A DNA stretch of 64,000 nt from Ephemeroptericola cinctiostellae (GTDB lineage: Bacteria > Pseudomonadota > Gammaproteobacteria > Burkholderiales > Burkholderiaceae), in the NCBI RefSeq assembly GCF_003339525.1, contig NZ_CP031124.1, positions 558,001 to 622,000 on the forward strand. Direction: 5' to 3'. Every line of letters begins with the position of its first letter. Position 1 is the stretch's first letter. The position numbers and the translations under genes were made by a program. The notes under the pieces are model-generated. The model worked only from the letters and a program-made list of their open reading frames with translations, did not search any database and had not been told where the DNA came from. Shown here one piece after another: positions 1 through 10,212 of the stretch.

Positions 1-72
1 GACTTCGATTTGAGCGCTGTGGTCGATGACCTCAGGTTCGGGGGCTTTTTTACGGCGGAAAAAATTAAACAT
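1..72 (-). CDS. ftsY: FtsY signal recognition particle receptor, first 24 residues only
   Basis: Reverse-strand reading frame that starts with ATG at 72 and runs off the window edge. The visible residues are MFNFFRRKKAPEPEVIDHSA followed by QIEV. A short aromatic and basic start followed by an acidic, proline-rich stretch is typical of the N-terminus of proteobacterial FtsY, the membrane GTPase that receives SRP-ribosome complexes. The assignment rests mainly on position, because ftsY is commonly divergent from rsmD in betaproteobacteria. The GTPase domain is outside the window, so the identity is inferred rather than seen. Confidence 0.6.
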   Translation of the reverse strand, partial: MFNFFRRKKAPEPEVIDHSAQIEV

Positions 73-116
73 GGTGACTTCTGGCTTTTAAACGGCTGGG
101 TTAAATGGGCTTGCGC

Positions 117-122
117 TATAAT
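117..122 (+). promoter_or_regulatory. Possible -10 box for rsmD
   Basis: A perfect TATAAT lies about 95 bases before the chosen rsmD start, in the divergent ftsY-rsmD gap. No good -35 box is visible 16-18 bases upstream, so only the -10 element is proposed. Confidence 0.35.
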
Positions 123-217
123 TTCATGTGGTTTGAAGCATCAGGGTGATCGTTCGATCACCTTCCTATGGATTGACCTTCTATTTTCTCACAATTATAA
201 CCCCAGCCCAGCACAGA

Positions 218-862
218 ATGAAAAAACTCAGCCCCTTACGTTCATTGAATCACTCATCCAATCGCTCATCGAATCATGCACCTGCGGGACAAGTGCGCAT
301 CATTGGTGGCGATTGGCGGCGGCAAAAAATAGAGGTGTTGGCGCATGAAGGATTGCGGCCTTCATCTGACCGTGTGCGCGAAACGGTGTTCAACTGGATG
401 ATGCACCAATGGGGGGGCGTGTTTGAGGATAAATCCATTTTCGATGCTTTTGCGGGCAGCGGAGCCTTTGGTCTGGAGTGCATCAGCCGTGGCGCGCGTG
501 ACGTGACTTTGGTTGATACCCATCGACCTGCGGTGCTGGCGATGCGTTCAACCTTGGCTCGCTGGGGCGTAACCGTGGATGTGCGCGAGATGGATGTGTT
601 GGCGGTGTGTCGGGAGTTCGCTGCATCGGGCAAGCGATTTGACTGGATTGTATTGGACCCCCCTTTTGGCCAAGGCTGGCTGGAGCGGATTTTGCCTGCA
701 ATGACGGCGCTGGCGCATGAACAAACGTGGTTGTACGTTGAAGTGGAAACTGGGGCTGATTTGTCGAGCCTTGCCGCACACGGTTGGGCATCCGTTCGCG
801 AGGGCAAGACCAAACACGTTCAATATGGTTTATTTCACCCAAAAACAGCTGAAGCAGATTGA
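218..862 (+). CDS. rsmD: 16S rRNA (guanine(966)-N(2))-methyltransferase RsmD
   Basis: RsmD methylates N2 of G966 in 16S rRNA of the 30S subunit using S-adenosylmethionine. The protein shows the family start GQVRIIGG, the RPSSDRVRE segment, a SAM-binding glycine motif (DAFAGSGAFGLE) and the catalytic LDPPF motif near residue 150. I chose ATG 218 (214 residues). An in-frame ATG at 146 would add 24 residues unlike the family, and RsmD is usually about 190-200 residues. The ribosome binding site at either start is weak. It is divergent from ftsY and followed by a convergent DUF2721 gene and then coaD, the usual rsmD partner. Confidence 0.93.
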   Translation: MKKLSPLRSLNHSSNRSSNHAPAGQVRIIGGDWRRQKIEVLAHEGLRPSSDRVRETVFNWMMHQWGGVFEDKSIFDAFAGSGAFGLECISRGARDVTLVDTHRPAVLAMRSTLARWGVTVDVREMDVLAVCREFAASGKRFDWIVLDPPFGQGWLERILPAMTALAHEQTWLYVEVETGADLSSLAAHGWASVREGKTKHVQYGLFHPKTAEAD

Positions 863-890
863 AGGTGGGGGCGTCTTTTTAAAAGAATGC

Positions 891-1307
891 TTATTTAAGC
901 ATGAGAAACACTTCTCGTAAAAAAAGCAAAAGCGATGCGACCATGCATATCATTGCTAAAATAAAACAAATGGCCAGCATGCGCGACACTTCAATGGTCA
1001 ATAGTGCGCCGACGAATGCGCCGACGATGACCAAGCAAATCATCAGTGCGGACAATACCGCCGTCAAAATGCCCAAATAAATCACACGCAGGCGATGCAC
1101 GTGCAACAAGCGTTCTTCATTGAGCTTGTTGATGCTGTTCGCATCCATGGTGTCGCGGATGAGTTGTTCGAGTTGACGCCGCCGGTCAATGCTGCGACTC
1201 AAGCGCATGTTCAGTACATTGATGAGCGTGGCAATGGCCGTCAGTAAAAAGACTGGGGCAACCGCCAGTTGAATGGCGTGCGTGATGTCGGTGATGTGTG
1301 TTTCCAT
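891..1307 (-). CDS. DUF2721 family membrane protein
   Basis: A 138-residue protein resembling the DUF2721 family, whose function is unknown. It has a hydrophobic N-terminal helix (about residues 14-35: VAPVFLLTAIATLINVLNMR), a basic segment RLSRSIDRRRQLEQL that should face the cytoplasm, and two more membrane helices in the second half (about 70-95 and 105-130). It lies convergently between rsmD and coaD and ends 28 bases from the rsmD stop. Nothing in the sequence ties it to either neighbour. Family call by recall of the pattern; membrane topology is inferred from hydrophobicity. Confidence 0.75.
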   Translation of the reverse strand: METHITDITHAIQLAVAPVFLLTAIATLINVLNMRLSRSIDRRRQLEQLIRDTMDANSINKLNEERLLHVHRLRVIYLGILTAVLSALMICLVIVGAFVGALLTIEVSRMLAICFILAMICMVASLLLFLREVFLMLK

Positions 1308-1570
1308 GGTGGCGTCAGTGTGGTGTAATAAAACTACATTTTAACTCAGAATATAAAAAGGGGTGAATCCGTGCTTGCTGCCTTTTGCCGTATGGGTTGA
1401 CGAGGTGAAGGTTCACCATCATCTTGAGGCGAATGGCATGACAAGTCAATGCTTGACATGGTTTGTTCTCAATTTAATAGGTAGCGATTTGCAATGCATG
1501 CTGTTGAAAAAGTAAGCATTCATTTGCTTGAATCGCTATATAATGCGTTTCCCAAGCGCTCGCGCTGTGA

Positions 1571-2083
<513 letters not shown>

Positions 2084-2113
2084 TGTGCAGCGAAGATGCT
2101 CAAAAGCCGTTAG

Positions 2114-2431
<318 letters not shown>

Positions 2432-2473
2432 TTGATTCAGTGGCATGAAATATGCAGCTGAATGACCACCACC

Positions 2474-2503
2474 AAGCCGCTTTAGCCATTAAAGCGGCTT
2501 TGT
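2474..2503 (+). terminator. Intrinsic terminator after coaD-ferredoxin
   Basis: An 11-12 bp stem (AAGCCGCTTTA / TAAAGCGGCTT) with a short loop, followed by T-rich sequence. It lies between the ferredoxin stop and the end of the convergent SDR gene, so it probably serves both. Confidence 0.8.
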
Positions 2504-2524
2504 TGTACATGCCCACCATGTGTT

Positions 2525-3358
2525 TTACTTGCCCTCGCCCGCTGAGCGGTATACGCTTCCGCTGAGTTTTCCGACGAGGCGCACCAAACTTTTTCGCGTC
2601 AATGCACGGGGCAGCAGATGCGCTTGGATCGCATTTGCCCAGCCGTGCACTACAGAGGGTTTGTTGTCGGCCAAACCTTGCAACGCTGTGCGCACCACAT
2701 CTTGAGGGGATGCCTTTGCGCCCTTAAAATCCTGCCCTAACACATCAAAAAATTCGGTATCCGTTGCACCCGGGCAAATGCCAATCACACGCACACCTTT
2801 GGGACGGTATTCATACCACAAGGCTTCAGACAAAGACAAAACGTATGCTTTGCTGGCGGCATAAGTGGCTTGTAATGGTAAAGGGAAAAAGCTGGTTGTG
2901 GAACACAGGTTAATCACCGAGCCAAAGCCTCGATGCGCCATACTGGGCATAAATGTGTGGCACAGTTCAGTCAGGGCGAGCACATTTAAATGCAGCAGTT
3001 GTTGTTCATCTGCGAGGGGGGTGTCGCCAAAATGGCCATAGGTGCTGAATCCAGCATTGTTGATCAAGACATCAACAGATAGGCCTGCGGCTTCAATTTG
3101 CAGGCTTAAGGTGCGAGCGGCATCGTTTGCGGTCAAGTCCATCGGCAGGATGGTGCATGTGGTGCGATGGCGTTCTTGCAGCTCTGCTGCGAGCAACTTG
3201 AGCTTCTCTGTGCGGCGAGCCACCAAAATCAGTTGCATGCCTTGTTCTGCAAGGGCGTGGGCAAAGGCACGGCCAATGCCCGATGAGGCGCCCGTGATTA
3301 ACGCGGTGTGTTGTGCGTTAAACAGTTTGGATTGGGTTGTGTCCATGGTGGGTTTCAT
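2525..3358 (-). CDS. Short-chain dehydrogenase/reductase (SDR family)
   Basis: An NAD(P)-dependent oxidoreductase of the classical SDR fold. Visible features are the cofactor motif TGASSGIG near the N-terminus, NNAG (LINNAGFSTYG) in the middle, the catalytic Ser in LCSTTSFF and the YAASK catalytic Tyr/Lys. The C-terminal extension (about 270-277 residues in total) resembles the YqjQ/DltE-like group. I chose ATG 3358 because an AAGGA sits eight bases before it; the longer frame from 3379 has no such site. The substrate is unknown. It lies downstream of marR, but a strong terminator (3415-3448) separates them, so it is probably transcribed alone. Confidence 0.88.
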   Translation of the reverse strand: MKPTMDTTQSKLFNAQHTALITGASSGIGRAFAHALAEQGMQLILVARRTEKLKLLAAELQERHRTTCTILPMDLTANDAARTLSLQIEAAGLSVDVLINNAGFSTYGHFGDTPLADEQQLLHLNVLALTELCHTFMPSMAHRGFGSVINLCSTTSFFPLPLQATYAASKAYVLSLSEALWYEYRPKGVRVIGICPGATDTEFFDVLGQDFKGAKASPQDVVRTALQGLADNKPSVVHGWANAIQAHLLPRALTRKSLVRLVGKLSGSVYRSAGEGK

Positions 3359-3414
3359 ATTGCATTCCTTTTTGTACATTAATAAAATTATTCAAATAAT
3401 GAACTATACGTGTC

Positions 3415-3448
3415 AAATAAACGCCATGTTTAGGCATGGCGTTTATTT
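3415..3448 (-). terminator. Strong bidirectional terminator after the mmuP-mmuM-marR operon
   Basis: A perfect 14 bp stem (AAATAAACGCCATG / CATGGCGTTTATTT) with a 6-base loop and A/T-rich flanks. It lies just past the marR stop and ends the operon before the SDR gene. Confidence 0.85.
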
Positions 3449-3493
3449 GATTGTATGGCGTGTTGCGCTTTTAAGGTCAGGAGCGCATGGCTG

Positions 3494-4021
3494 TCATGTT
3501 GAATGGCCAGGCATTGCGTGGGCTTTCACGCGCATTGCCACTTTGCGCATCATGGCGAGCATCATGACTTGTTCATGGGGTTCAAGCGCGTCTAAAATGG
3601 CCATACTGACTTGCCGAAAATTACTTTGTTCTTGACGATATACGGCTTGCCCTTGTGTGGTTAAAACAATGTTCACAACGCGGCGATCATCATATGAGCG
3701 TTCTCGTGTGACAAAGCCTTGCTGAACCAAGCGTTCAATCACCCCCGTGGTGTTGCTGACACTCAGTTTGGCATGATTTGCCAAATCTCGCATCTTGATC
3801 GATCGCGCCTCCCCCACCACCATAATGACGCGGCAATCACGTTTGCTCAAAGCAGCTTTTAGTGCCGCTTGGGCGGACTCTTCGGTCGTTTCTGAGGTCG
3901 AGTCGTCGCTGGGTGATGGAGGGGCATCAAACAGGTCAATTAAAGCATTGAGGTATCGGGTCAGTTGATCGGCCGCTTCATTTTTCATGGCAATTGATTC
4001 AATTATTGAACTATTTTCCAT
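3494..4021 (-). CDS. MarR-family transcriptional regulator
   Basis: A 175-residue winged-helix regulator. The core resembles MarR: a recognition region MRDLANHAKLSVSNTTGVIERLVQQGFVTRE (positions about 75-105) followed by the wing DDRRVVNIVLT. The N-terminal 45 residues contain an unusual acidic, Ser/Pro/Thr-rich linker (APPSPSDDSTSETTEES). AAAGGTG precedes the ATG. It begins 30 bases after the mmuM stop on the same strand, so it is the third gene of an apparent mmuP-mmuM-marR operon. It may control that operon in response to S-methylmethionine or a related ligand; this is inference from position only. Confidence 0.87.
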   Translation of the reverse strand: MENSSIIESIAMKNEAADQLTRYLNALIDLFDAPPSPSDDSTSETTEESAQAALKAALSKRDCRVIMVVGEARSIKMRDLANHAKLSVSNTTGVIERLVQQGFVTRERSYDDRRVVNIVLTTQGQAVYRQEQSNFRQVSMAILDALEPHEQVMMLAMMRKVAMRVKAHAMPGHST

Positions 4022-4051
4022 TGTTTTTTCACCTTTGTCAATGGGTTTAAC

Positions 4052-4999
4052 TCAATTGGACTTTAAGCGCATGGCCACATCTTTGATTTCTCGCGGTGAT
4101 GTGCGGCAACAGCCTCCGATTAAGCGTGCACCATGCTCAAACCAAGTTTGTGCTTGTGTGGCAAACTCACCATGCGTTGAGTGATCATGCCATGTTTTGT
4201 GCTCGGCATCATAGGTTTCACCTGAATTGGGGTAGACAATGATGGGTTTGTTTGTTTGTGTGGCAATGCGCTGAATGAGGGCGTCAATGTATTGAGGGGC
4301 GGTGCAGTTGATGCCAATGGCGATCACTGCGTCATGTGGGGCAACGGCTTGAATGACCGATTCAATCGTTTCACCATTGCTGATGTGCTCACGGTCTTTG
4401 GCGCTGAATGAGAACCACGCGTGAACATGTGGAAATTCATTTTTCAGCAGTTCAATCACAAGCAAAGCCTCTTCTGATGAGGGCAACGTTTCACAGCCCA
4501 ACATCTCTGCACCGCCTTCAATCAATGCTTGAATGCGTGGGCGATAAAAATCGAACATCGTTTGTTTGTCCAGTGGATAGTCGCCGCGAAACTCGGAGCC
4601 GTCAGCCAGGTAGGCGCCGTATGGCCCCAGACTGGCGATCACCATTGGCTTTTGTCGATTCGTGCGCTCATCTTCTGTGAGTCCAGACCAAAATGCATCG
4701 CGTGCCTCTACGGCGATTTCAGAGGATTTCCGAATCAGTGCATAAGCGGTTTCGGCATCAAAACCGTGCGCCATGAAGCCTTGAATCGAGGATTGGTAGC
4801 TGGACGTGGTGATGCAATCTGCACCGGCTTCCAAGTAGGACAAGTGAATGTCTTTGACGATGTCTGGGTTGTCGATGAGGACTTTCGATGACCACAAAGC
4901 GTCATTTAAATCACAGCCTTTGCGCTCAAGTTCTGTACCCAATGCGCCATCGATGACGATGACGCGTTGATGTGTAAGGAGGTTTTGGATCGGGTTCAT
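4052..4999 (-). CDS. mmuM: Homocysteine S-methyltransferase MmuM
   Basis: MmuM transfers a methyl group from S-methylmethionine to homocysteine, producing two methionines without B12 or folate. The 315-residue length fits. Seen are [19 protein letters not shown] at the N-terminus, the substrate loop [12 protein letters not shown], a metal-site Cys in INCTAP, and the C-terminal zinc-binding GGCC ([11 protein letters not shown]). All three zinc-ligating cysteines are present. The start overlaps the mmuP stop by four bases, indicating translational coupling. It gives a methionine route parallel to the split MetH further along the window. Confidence 0.94.
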   Translation of the reverse strand: MNPIQNLLTHQRVIVIDGALGTELERKGCDLNDALWSSKVLIDNPDIVKDIHLSYLEAGADCITTSSYQSSIQGFMAHGFDAETAYALIRKSSEIAVEARDAFWSGLTEDERTNRQKPMVIASLGPYGAYLADGSEFRGDYPLDKQTMFDFYRPRIQALIEGGAEMLGCETLPSSEEALLVIELLKNEFPHVHAWFSFSAKDREHISNGETIESVIQAVAPHDAVIAIGINCTAPQYIDALIQRIATQTNKPIIVYPNSGETYDAEHKTWHDHSTHGEFATQAQTWFEHGARLIGGCCRTSPREIKDVAMRLKSN

Positions 5000-6384
5000 G
5001 TTGCTTGTTTCTCATTTCTATTGTGGTAAAGGGCGTAATAAGCCGCATAAGTGATGGCGATGAACGGTAAGCCGCAATACAGGGCAATTCGCTGCGCGGG
5101 GTCAAAGCCGATGCCAATCAAGGACAGGCCGCATAGAATAAAAGCAGCGATCGGCACGATGGGGTACAAAGGGGTTTGAAAATGCAAATCGGCGACATCA
5201 TGGCCGTCGGCGATGTATTGTTTGCGAAAAAAATACTGTGATGCAGCGATGCCCATCCACACAGCCACGACGGCAAAACCAGAAATGGACACCAAAATCA
5301 CATACACTTGATCGGCGGCCAGAACGCTGGAAAGCAATGCCAAAATGCCGCCCAACATGCTCACCAATAAGGCGTTGAACGGCACGCCGTGGGCATTGAT
5401 TTTTGCAAAAATAGGATGAGCCATGCGTTCATTTGCCAGCGACCACAACATGCGCGAAGAGGCATACAGCCCCGAATTGGCGGCGGATAAAATTGCGGTT
5501 AAGATGACAAAGTTCATCAGGTCTGCGGCATAAGGCACCCCCACTTTTTCAAACACCGTGACAAAAGGACTTTCATTCACACCCGCTTCACTTGCGGGCA
5601 GTAAGCACGCCAAGACAAAGACCGTGCCGATAAAGAAAAACCCCAAACGCAGGACGGTGTTTTTGATGGCGCGAGGAATGGTGGTGTGTGGGTCAATGCT
5701 TTCACCCGCAGCCACACCAATCAACTCTGTGCCGGAGAAGGAAAAATTCACGGCCAACATCACCAGCAGCAAAGGTAAAATCCCGTTGGGCAGCAAACCG
5801 CCCGCGGTCAAATTGCTTAAATAGGGCGCTGGGGTGTGGTCTTTCATGGGCAAAAAGCCAAAAATAGCTGCACCACCAATGGCAATGAACAGCAGAATGG
5901 CGATGACTTTGATGCTGGAAAACCAAAATTCGGATTCGGCAAAAAAGCGGACGGACAGTGCATTTAATCCGAACACCAAAGCAATGAAGGCCACGCTAAA
6001 TATCCAAACAGGAATGTCGGGGAACCAATGTTGAGCCACCAACCCCGCACCCGTGAATTCAGAACCTAAGGCCACTGTCCAAGTGAGCCAATACAGCCAA
6101 GCCATGGTGAACCCTGTGCCTGGACCGATGTAGCGTGTGGCGTAAGTATGAAATGAGCCTGTGACGGGCATGTGCACAGCCAGCTCACCCAAGCACAGCA
6201 TGATTAAATACACCACAATGGCGCCCACGCAAAAAGACAATAAGGTGCCAAAGCCACCCGCTTGGCTGATCGTGAACCCTGTGCTGAGGAACAGGCCTGT
6301 GCCAATGACACCGCCCAACGACAGCATGAACAAATGCCGTGACGTCATTTTACGTTGCAGTTGATGGTTTTCTTTGTGAGTCAT
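4996..6384 (-). CDS. mmuP: S-methylmethionine permease, APC family (MmuP)
   Basis: A 462-residue amino-acid permease with about twelve hydrophobic helices. The first holds the APC substrate-binding motif [13 protein letters not shown], followed by [36 protein letters not shown], which is diagnostic of the AAT subfamily. Sequence style and direct coupling to mmuM make S-methylmethionine the likely substrate; other amino-acid permeases of this subfamily are close relatives, so the substrate is partly inference from context. It is the first gene of the mmuP-mmuM-marR operon; the upstream gap to the terminator at 6483 is about 100 bases and should contain the promoter. Confidence 0.88.
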   Translation of the reverse strand: MTHKENHQLQRKMTSRHLFMLSLGGVIGTGLFLSTGFTISQAGGFGTLLSFCVGAIVVYLIMLCLGELAVHMPVTGSFHTYATRYIGPGTGFTMAWLYWLTWTVALGSEFTGAGLVAQHWFPDIPVWIFSVAFIALVFGLNALSVRFFAESEFWFSSIKVIAILLFIAIGGAAIFGFLPMKDHTPAPYLSNLTAGGLLPNGILPLLLVMLAVNFSFSGTELIGVAAGESIDPHTTIPRAIKNTVLRLGFFFIGTVFVLACLLPASEAGVNESPFVTVFEKVGVPYAADLMNFVILTAILSAANSGLYASSRMLWSLANERMAHPIFAKINAHGVPFNALLVSMLGGILALLSSVLAADQVYVILVSISGFAVVAVWMGIAASQYFFRKQYIADGHDVADLHFQTPLYPIVPIAAFILCGLSLIGIGFDPAQRIALYCGLPFIAITYAAYYALYHNRNEKQAT

Positions 6385-6482
6385 CTGAACCTTTTATTGT
6401 GTGATGTGAAGAGGAGAATTATAGTCGTTTTAACGGTTAATATGACATTGGAAATGTGTGATGCGTTTGTTTTGGGGGTAAA

Positions 6483-6511
6483 AAAGCCGCTCAATGCATG
6501 AGCGGCTTTTC
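6483..6511 (-). terminator. Terminator after the DUF937/OmpA gene
   Basis: A 12 bp stem (AAAAGCCGCTCA / TGAGCGGCTTTT) with a 5-base loop and an A/T tract, 20 bases past the stop of the OmpA-domain gene. Confidence 0.82.
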
Positions 6512-6530
6512 ATTTCAACGACTTGCAGCA

Positions 6531-7790
6531 TTATTTTGCGCTGTTGTAAGTGATGCGACGGTTTTGGAAACGACCCGCATCTGTTTTATTGTCGCCCACA
6601 GGCTGGGTGTCGCCAAAGCCTTTGGTTTGCATGGCAGCAGCAGGGATGCCTGAGCCTGCAAACAAGGTTTTAACTGCATTGGCGCGCGCCTCAGACAATT
6701 TTTGGTTTGCTGCAGGGTTGCCTTGGTTGTCGGTGTGACCCGCCACTTCAATTTTGACGCCTGTGCTGGTGCATGCTTTAAGCGCAGGCACGGCTTTTTT
6801 CAGTTCGCCAATGTCAGCCGATGGGATGGCTGCGGATGCGCTGGCAAAATTGATGACGTACAAACCGAGTGCTTTTGACAAGGCATCTGCATCGCATTTC
6901 CCGCCTTCAAGGGCTTTCAAAGCCGCTTCGTATTTGCCTTTGGCATCTGTGGCCGCAGCCACTGGGTCAAATTTTTCAGCAGGCGCAGGTGCGGCTGGTG
7001 CTGGAGCGGGTGCCGCAGCCACTGGGGCTGGAGGTGGTGGCGGTGGTTTTGGCATGTCATCGCTTTTACCGCATGATTTAATCAAAAATGCGCCCAAGCC
7101 GATGGCCAACAAAGGCAAAAGCCATTTCCAAAAACCGCCTGATTTGTTGTTTGGCGTTGGGCTGCCAGAGGTCACAACTTGTTTGGCCACTTCTGCTGTA
7201 CCGCTGGTCAATTTGTTGCCAATGCCGTCAAAGAATGAAGCCAAAGAGCCCCAACCAAGCCATTCCGCGATTTTAGCTGGCAACGATTTTTCGAGAATGG
7301 GCGCTTGGCTTGCCAAAAGTGATGAGAAACCTTGTTGAGACAGTTTGCCGCCAATGATTTGGTTTTTTAACAAACCAAAAATCGCTGGTGCAGCCAATGC
7401 CAATAAACCGCCCACACCTTTGGATTGACCTGGCAATTCAGCGATGTTTGCGACTTGTTCGCCCAAGCCCGACGCTTTCTCACCAAACAACATGCCCAAG
7501 AGTTTGCCGCCTTGTTCGCCCAAAGACGATACGCCAGCGGGTGTGCTCAACATGTTGGCAAAGTTGCTGCCAACGTTGGCATCAACGCCGTGGTCGTTGA
7601 TGGCTTTAAACAAGCTGCTCGCGCCGCTCGGGGTGGATGCTTTGCTCAGCACGCCTGACAGCAGTGTGGGCAAAATAGCAGCAATGGCTTTGCCTGCCAA
7701 TGAATCGTTCATACCGAACAATGATTCCGCTTTGGAGATCAGCACGGGTGCCAATGTTGATTTGGCGATGTCGAGTAAGTTGATAGACAT
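6531..7790 (-). CDS. DUF937 protein with membrane anchor and C-terminal OmpA domain
   Basis: A 419-residue envelope protein. Residues 1-190 resemble DUF937 (YidB-like, Gly/Ala/Leu-rich helical segments such as LLPTLLSGVLSKAS). A single membrane helix follows (about 225-245, WLLPLLAIGLGAFLIKS), then a proline run and an Ala/Pro-rich linker, and finally an OmpA-like peptidoglycan-binding domain (about 310-419) with IEVAGHTDNQG and LSEARANAVK. A cytoplasmic or membrane-proximal DUF937 part joined to a periplasmic wall-binding part is implied. I chose ATG 7790 because AAGGG lies eight bases upstream; the longer frame to 7916 adds unrelated sequence. It is a single-gene unit. Confidence 0.85.
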   Translation of the reverse strand: MSINLLDIAKSTLAPVLISKAESLFGMNDSLAGKAIAAILPTLLSGVLSKASTPSGASSLFKAINDHGVDANVGSNFANMLSTPAGVSSLGEQGGKLLGMLFGEKASGLGEQVANIAELPGQSKGVGGLLALAAPAIFGLLKNQIIGGKLSQQGFSSLLASQAPILEKSLPAKIAEWLGWGSLASFFDGIGNKLTSGTAEVAKQVVTSGSPTPNNKSGGFWKWLLPLLAIGLGAFLIKSCGKSDDMPKPPPPPPAPVAAAPAPAPAAPAPAEKFDPVAAATDAKGKYEAALKALEGGKCDADALSKALGLYVINFASASAAIPSADIGELKKAVPALKACTSTGVKIEVAGHTDNQGNPAANQKLSEARANAVKTLFAGSGIPAAAMQTKGFGDTQPVGDNKTDAGRFQNRRITYNSAK

Positions 7791-8066
7791 GGTAATGCCC
7801 TTTTCAAAAATTAGGAAGGTGTTTGCTCTGGCCTCTGTGCGGATGTGGCACCCGACTGTGATGGGGTGCATCTGCGTTTGCTTGCATTCAATAACAATTG
7901 ATGTTTGTATATCCATTAATTGAGGTTGTTTGCATTGCGCTGAATTTGCATTTGGTTTGATTAAACGAGTTAATCATATCGTATTTTTTTACACAATGTG
8001 CATGCGCGTTCGTTTTATTTTGTATTACTTTGTAATGCTTGGGGTGGGTGATGGGTTTGTGGGTCG
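7791..8066. other. Non-coding gap upstream of the DUF937/OmpA gene
   Basis: An A/T-rich intergenic stretch that should carry the promoter of the reverse-strand DUF937/OmpA gene. Reading frames here have no family resemblance or ribosome binding site. No further structure was recognised. Confidence 0.5.
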
Positions 8067-8099
8067 AAAAAAATGAGCCCATGGTTTGGCTCATTTTTT
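8067..8099 (-). terminator. Terminator after ychF
   Basis: An inverted repeat (AAAAAATGAGCC / GGCTCATTTTTT) with an 8-base loop, about 50 bases past the ychF stop. Confidence 0.8.
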
Positions 8100-8149
8100 A
8101 TCTGTTATTCAGCGAAGGCCAAACAACAGAAGGGGTTTATATGTTTGGG

Positions 8150-9241
8150 TTAAACATTGAATAAGAAATTCAGCACATCCCCATCTTTAACCACATACTC
8201 TTTACCCTCAGCTCGCATTTTACCTGCCTCTTTGGCACCTGCTTCACCTTTGAAGGCGATGAAATCTTCAAAAGCAATGGTTTGTGCACGGATGAAGCCG
8301 CGCTCAAAATCGGTGTGGATCACACCAGCCGCTTGTGGGGCTGTGTCGCCCACATGAATCGTCCATGCGCGCACTTCTTTCACACCAGCAGTGAAGTAGG
8401 TTTGCAAGCCGAGCAAGCTGTAACCAGAGCGAATCACACGGTTTAAGCCCGGTTCATCCATGCCCATGTCTGCCAGAAACATTTGTTTTTCGTCGTCGTC
8501 GAGGCCACCAATTTCAGCTTCAATCGCAGCGCACACCGCGACCACGGGTGATTTTTCGGCGTCGGCATAAGCACGCACGGCATCGAGGTGTAGGTTGTTT
8601 TCAAAACCAGACTCCAGTACGTTGGCCACGTACATGGTGGGCTTGGCGGTGATGAAGCAATACGGTTTGATGAGGGCAAGCTCTTCTTTGTCGAGGTTGG
8701 CGTTGCGAATGGCTTTCGCTTCGTTCAAAATCGGCAGGATTTTTTCCAGTACGGCCACCAATTTGGCGGCATCTTTGTCGCCTGAGCGACCCAGTTTTTG
8801 TTGGCGGTGCAAGGCTTTTTCGGCGGTGCCCAAATCAGCGAGTGCCAATTCGGTGTTGATGACTTCGATGTCGGAAATGGGGTCAATTTTGCCCGCGACG
8901 TGGATCACGTTGTCATCATCAAAGCAGCGCACAACGTGTGCAATCGCGTCGGTCTCACGGATGTTGGCGAGGAATTGGTTGCCCAAACCTTCGCCCTTGG
9001 AGGCGCCTGCAACCAAACCCGCAATGTCGACGAACTCGACGGTGGCGGGTTGCATGCGTTGTGGATTAACGATTGCAGCCAGTGCGTCCATGCGTGGGTC
9101 TGGGACTTCAACCATGCCAACATTTGGCTCGATGGTGCAAAACGGATAGTTTTCCGCTGCGATGCCTGCTTTGGTCAAAGCATTGAATAGGGTTGATTTA
9201 CCGACGTTGGGCAGGCCAACGATGCCGCATTTTAAAGTCAT
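8150..9241 (-). CDS. ychF: Redox-regulated ATPase YchF (OLA1-like)
   Basis: A universal TRAFAC P-loop protein of 363 residues that prefers ATP over GTP and associates with ribosomes and stress responses. Seen are the P-loop [15 protein letters not shown] (residues 8-22), the G3 motif [20 protein letters not shown], the altered G4 region, and the C-terminal TGS domain ending [21 protein letters not shown] chose ATG 9241 so that the protein starts MTLKCGIVG; the longer frame adds eight unrelated residues. It is a single-gene unit, with the Cpx module on its upstream side. Confidence 0.96.
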   Translation of the reverse strand: MTLKCGIVGLPNVGKSTLFNALTKAGIAAENYPFCTIEPNVGMVEVPDPRMDALAAIVNPQRMQPATVEFVDIAGLVAGASKGEGLGNQFLANIRETDAIAHVVRCFDDDNVIHVAGKIDPISDIEVINTELALADLGTAEKALHRQQKLGRSGDKDAAKLVAVLEKILPILNEAKAIRNANLDKEELALIKPYCFITAKPTMYVANVLESGFENNLHLDAVRAYADAEKSPVVAVCAAIEAEIGGLDDDEKQMFLADMGMDEPGLNRVIRSGYSLLGLQTYFTAGVKEVRAWTIHVGDTAPQAAGVIHTDFERGFIRAQTIAFEDFIAFKGEAGAKEAGKMRAEGKEYVVKDGDVLNFLFNV

Positions 9242-9419
9242 GGTGAGTCCAAAAATAACAATCAAAAAATAAATACAACGTGCTTGTGCACGAAAGGCAT
9301 CATTATATCGCCAATTGCTCGGTCAGCCCTTGCTTTTCAAAGGTGAGGGTTGAAATGCAAAAAAACCGTTCAAAGGCATGATGCCGATGAACGGTTGATG
9401 TGGGAGATACAAGGGGTTG

Positions 9420-9962
9420 TTACATCATGCCGCCAGGGCCACCCATGCCCATGCCACGCCCACCATGATCGCCATGCTCGCCTTTGCCGCCTTTACCATC
9501 ACCTTGGCCTTCTTGATGTTTTGCTTTTTCAGCATCCAATTTGGCCACCTGTTCAGGGGTTAAAACCGCGTTGACTTGACGCTCAATGGCTGCGCGCTCG
9601 GTGATGGCTTGCTCGCGTTGTTCAAACATTTTGAGGCGCAAGGCTTTGGCTTCAGCGCTGTCCATTGGGGTTTTGGCATCGCGCAAGGCTTGGGCTTGTG
9701 TGTGCAGCTCTTGCATTTGTTTAAACTGGGCTTCATGTGCGCTTTGGTTGGCGCTCATGATGGATTTGATTTGCGCTTTTTGCGTATCGGTTGCATCGAC
9801 CAGTTTGAACAAGCGATCCATGCGATCGTCCATGTGTTGTTGCATTTCTGCCGCAGTGGGTGGTGTGCGGTCGTTGCCACCCATGAAGCCTTTGGCAAAT
9901 ACCGTGCCTGTGACCGCCAATGCCACTGCACTCAACATCAATGTTTTACTTAATTTTTTCAT
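9420..9962 (-). CDS. Periplasmic LTXXQ-motif protein (CpxP/Spy-like)
   Basis: A 180-residue exported protein. It has a Sec signal peptide (about residues 1-23, ending TGTVFA), a helical charged core with DAT-DTQKAQIKSIM and the family LTPEQVAKL motif near residue 135, and a Gly/His/Asp-rich tail (GEHGDHGGRGMGMGG) that could bind metal. CpxP and Spy are periplasmic chaperone-like inhibitors or effectors of Cpx signalling. The gene is divergent from a response regulator/sensor kinase pair, and GTAAA boxes lie between them, exactly the arrangement of cpxP and cpxRA. The symbol is withheld because Spy and CpxP cannot be separated by eye. Confidence 0.87.
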   Translation of the reverse strand: MKKLSKTLMLSAVALAVTGTVFAKGFMGGNDRTPPTAAEMQQHMDDRMDRLFKLVDATDTQKAQIKSIMSANQSAHEAQFKQMQELHTQAQALRDAKTPMDSAEAKALRLKMFEQREQAITERAAIERQVNAVLTPEQVAKLDAEKAKHQEGQGDGKGGKGEHGDHGGRGMGMGGPGGMM

Positions 9963-10103
9963 CTAAAGCTCCTTGTGTTTAATAAAAAATCCAACTTAAA
10001 AAAACACAGAGAAATAATTGTTTGGCTTCTCCAGTATTTTCTTAGCAGTGCTGGGGTGTTTTGCTTATCCCTGACTGCATGGTTCACACTTTATCAATCA
10101 AAA

Positions 10104-10140
10104 GTAAAGTTTCTTTGTCGGTTGTGTAAAGTTTTGTAAA
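10104..10140 (+). promoter_or_regulatory. CpxR-type binding site (GTAAA repeats) in a divergent promoter
   Basis: GTAAA occurs at 10126-10130 and again at 10136-10140, separated by exactly five bases. This matches the enterobacterial CpxR box GTAAA-N(4-8)-GTAAA. A third GTAAA at 10104-10108 lies 22 bases further upstream, about two helical turns. The site sits between the LTXXQ gene and the response regulator gene and could drive both. Direct sequence match; binding is inferred. Confidence 0.65.
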
Positions 10141-10212
10141 GGCCCATGTGAATGGATTTTCTATGATAAACAGATGTGTTATCGTGTAAGCATATGATTT
10201 TAATGGGGTGAA

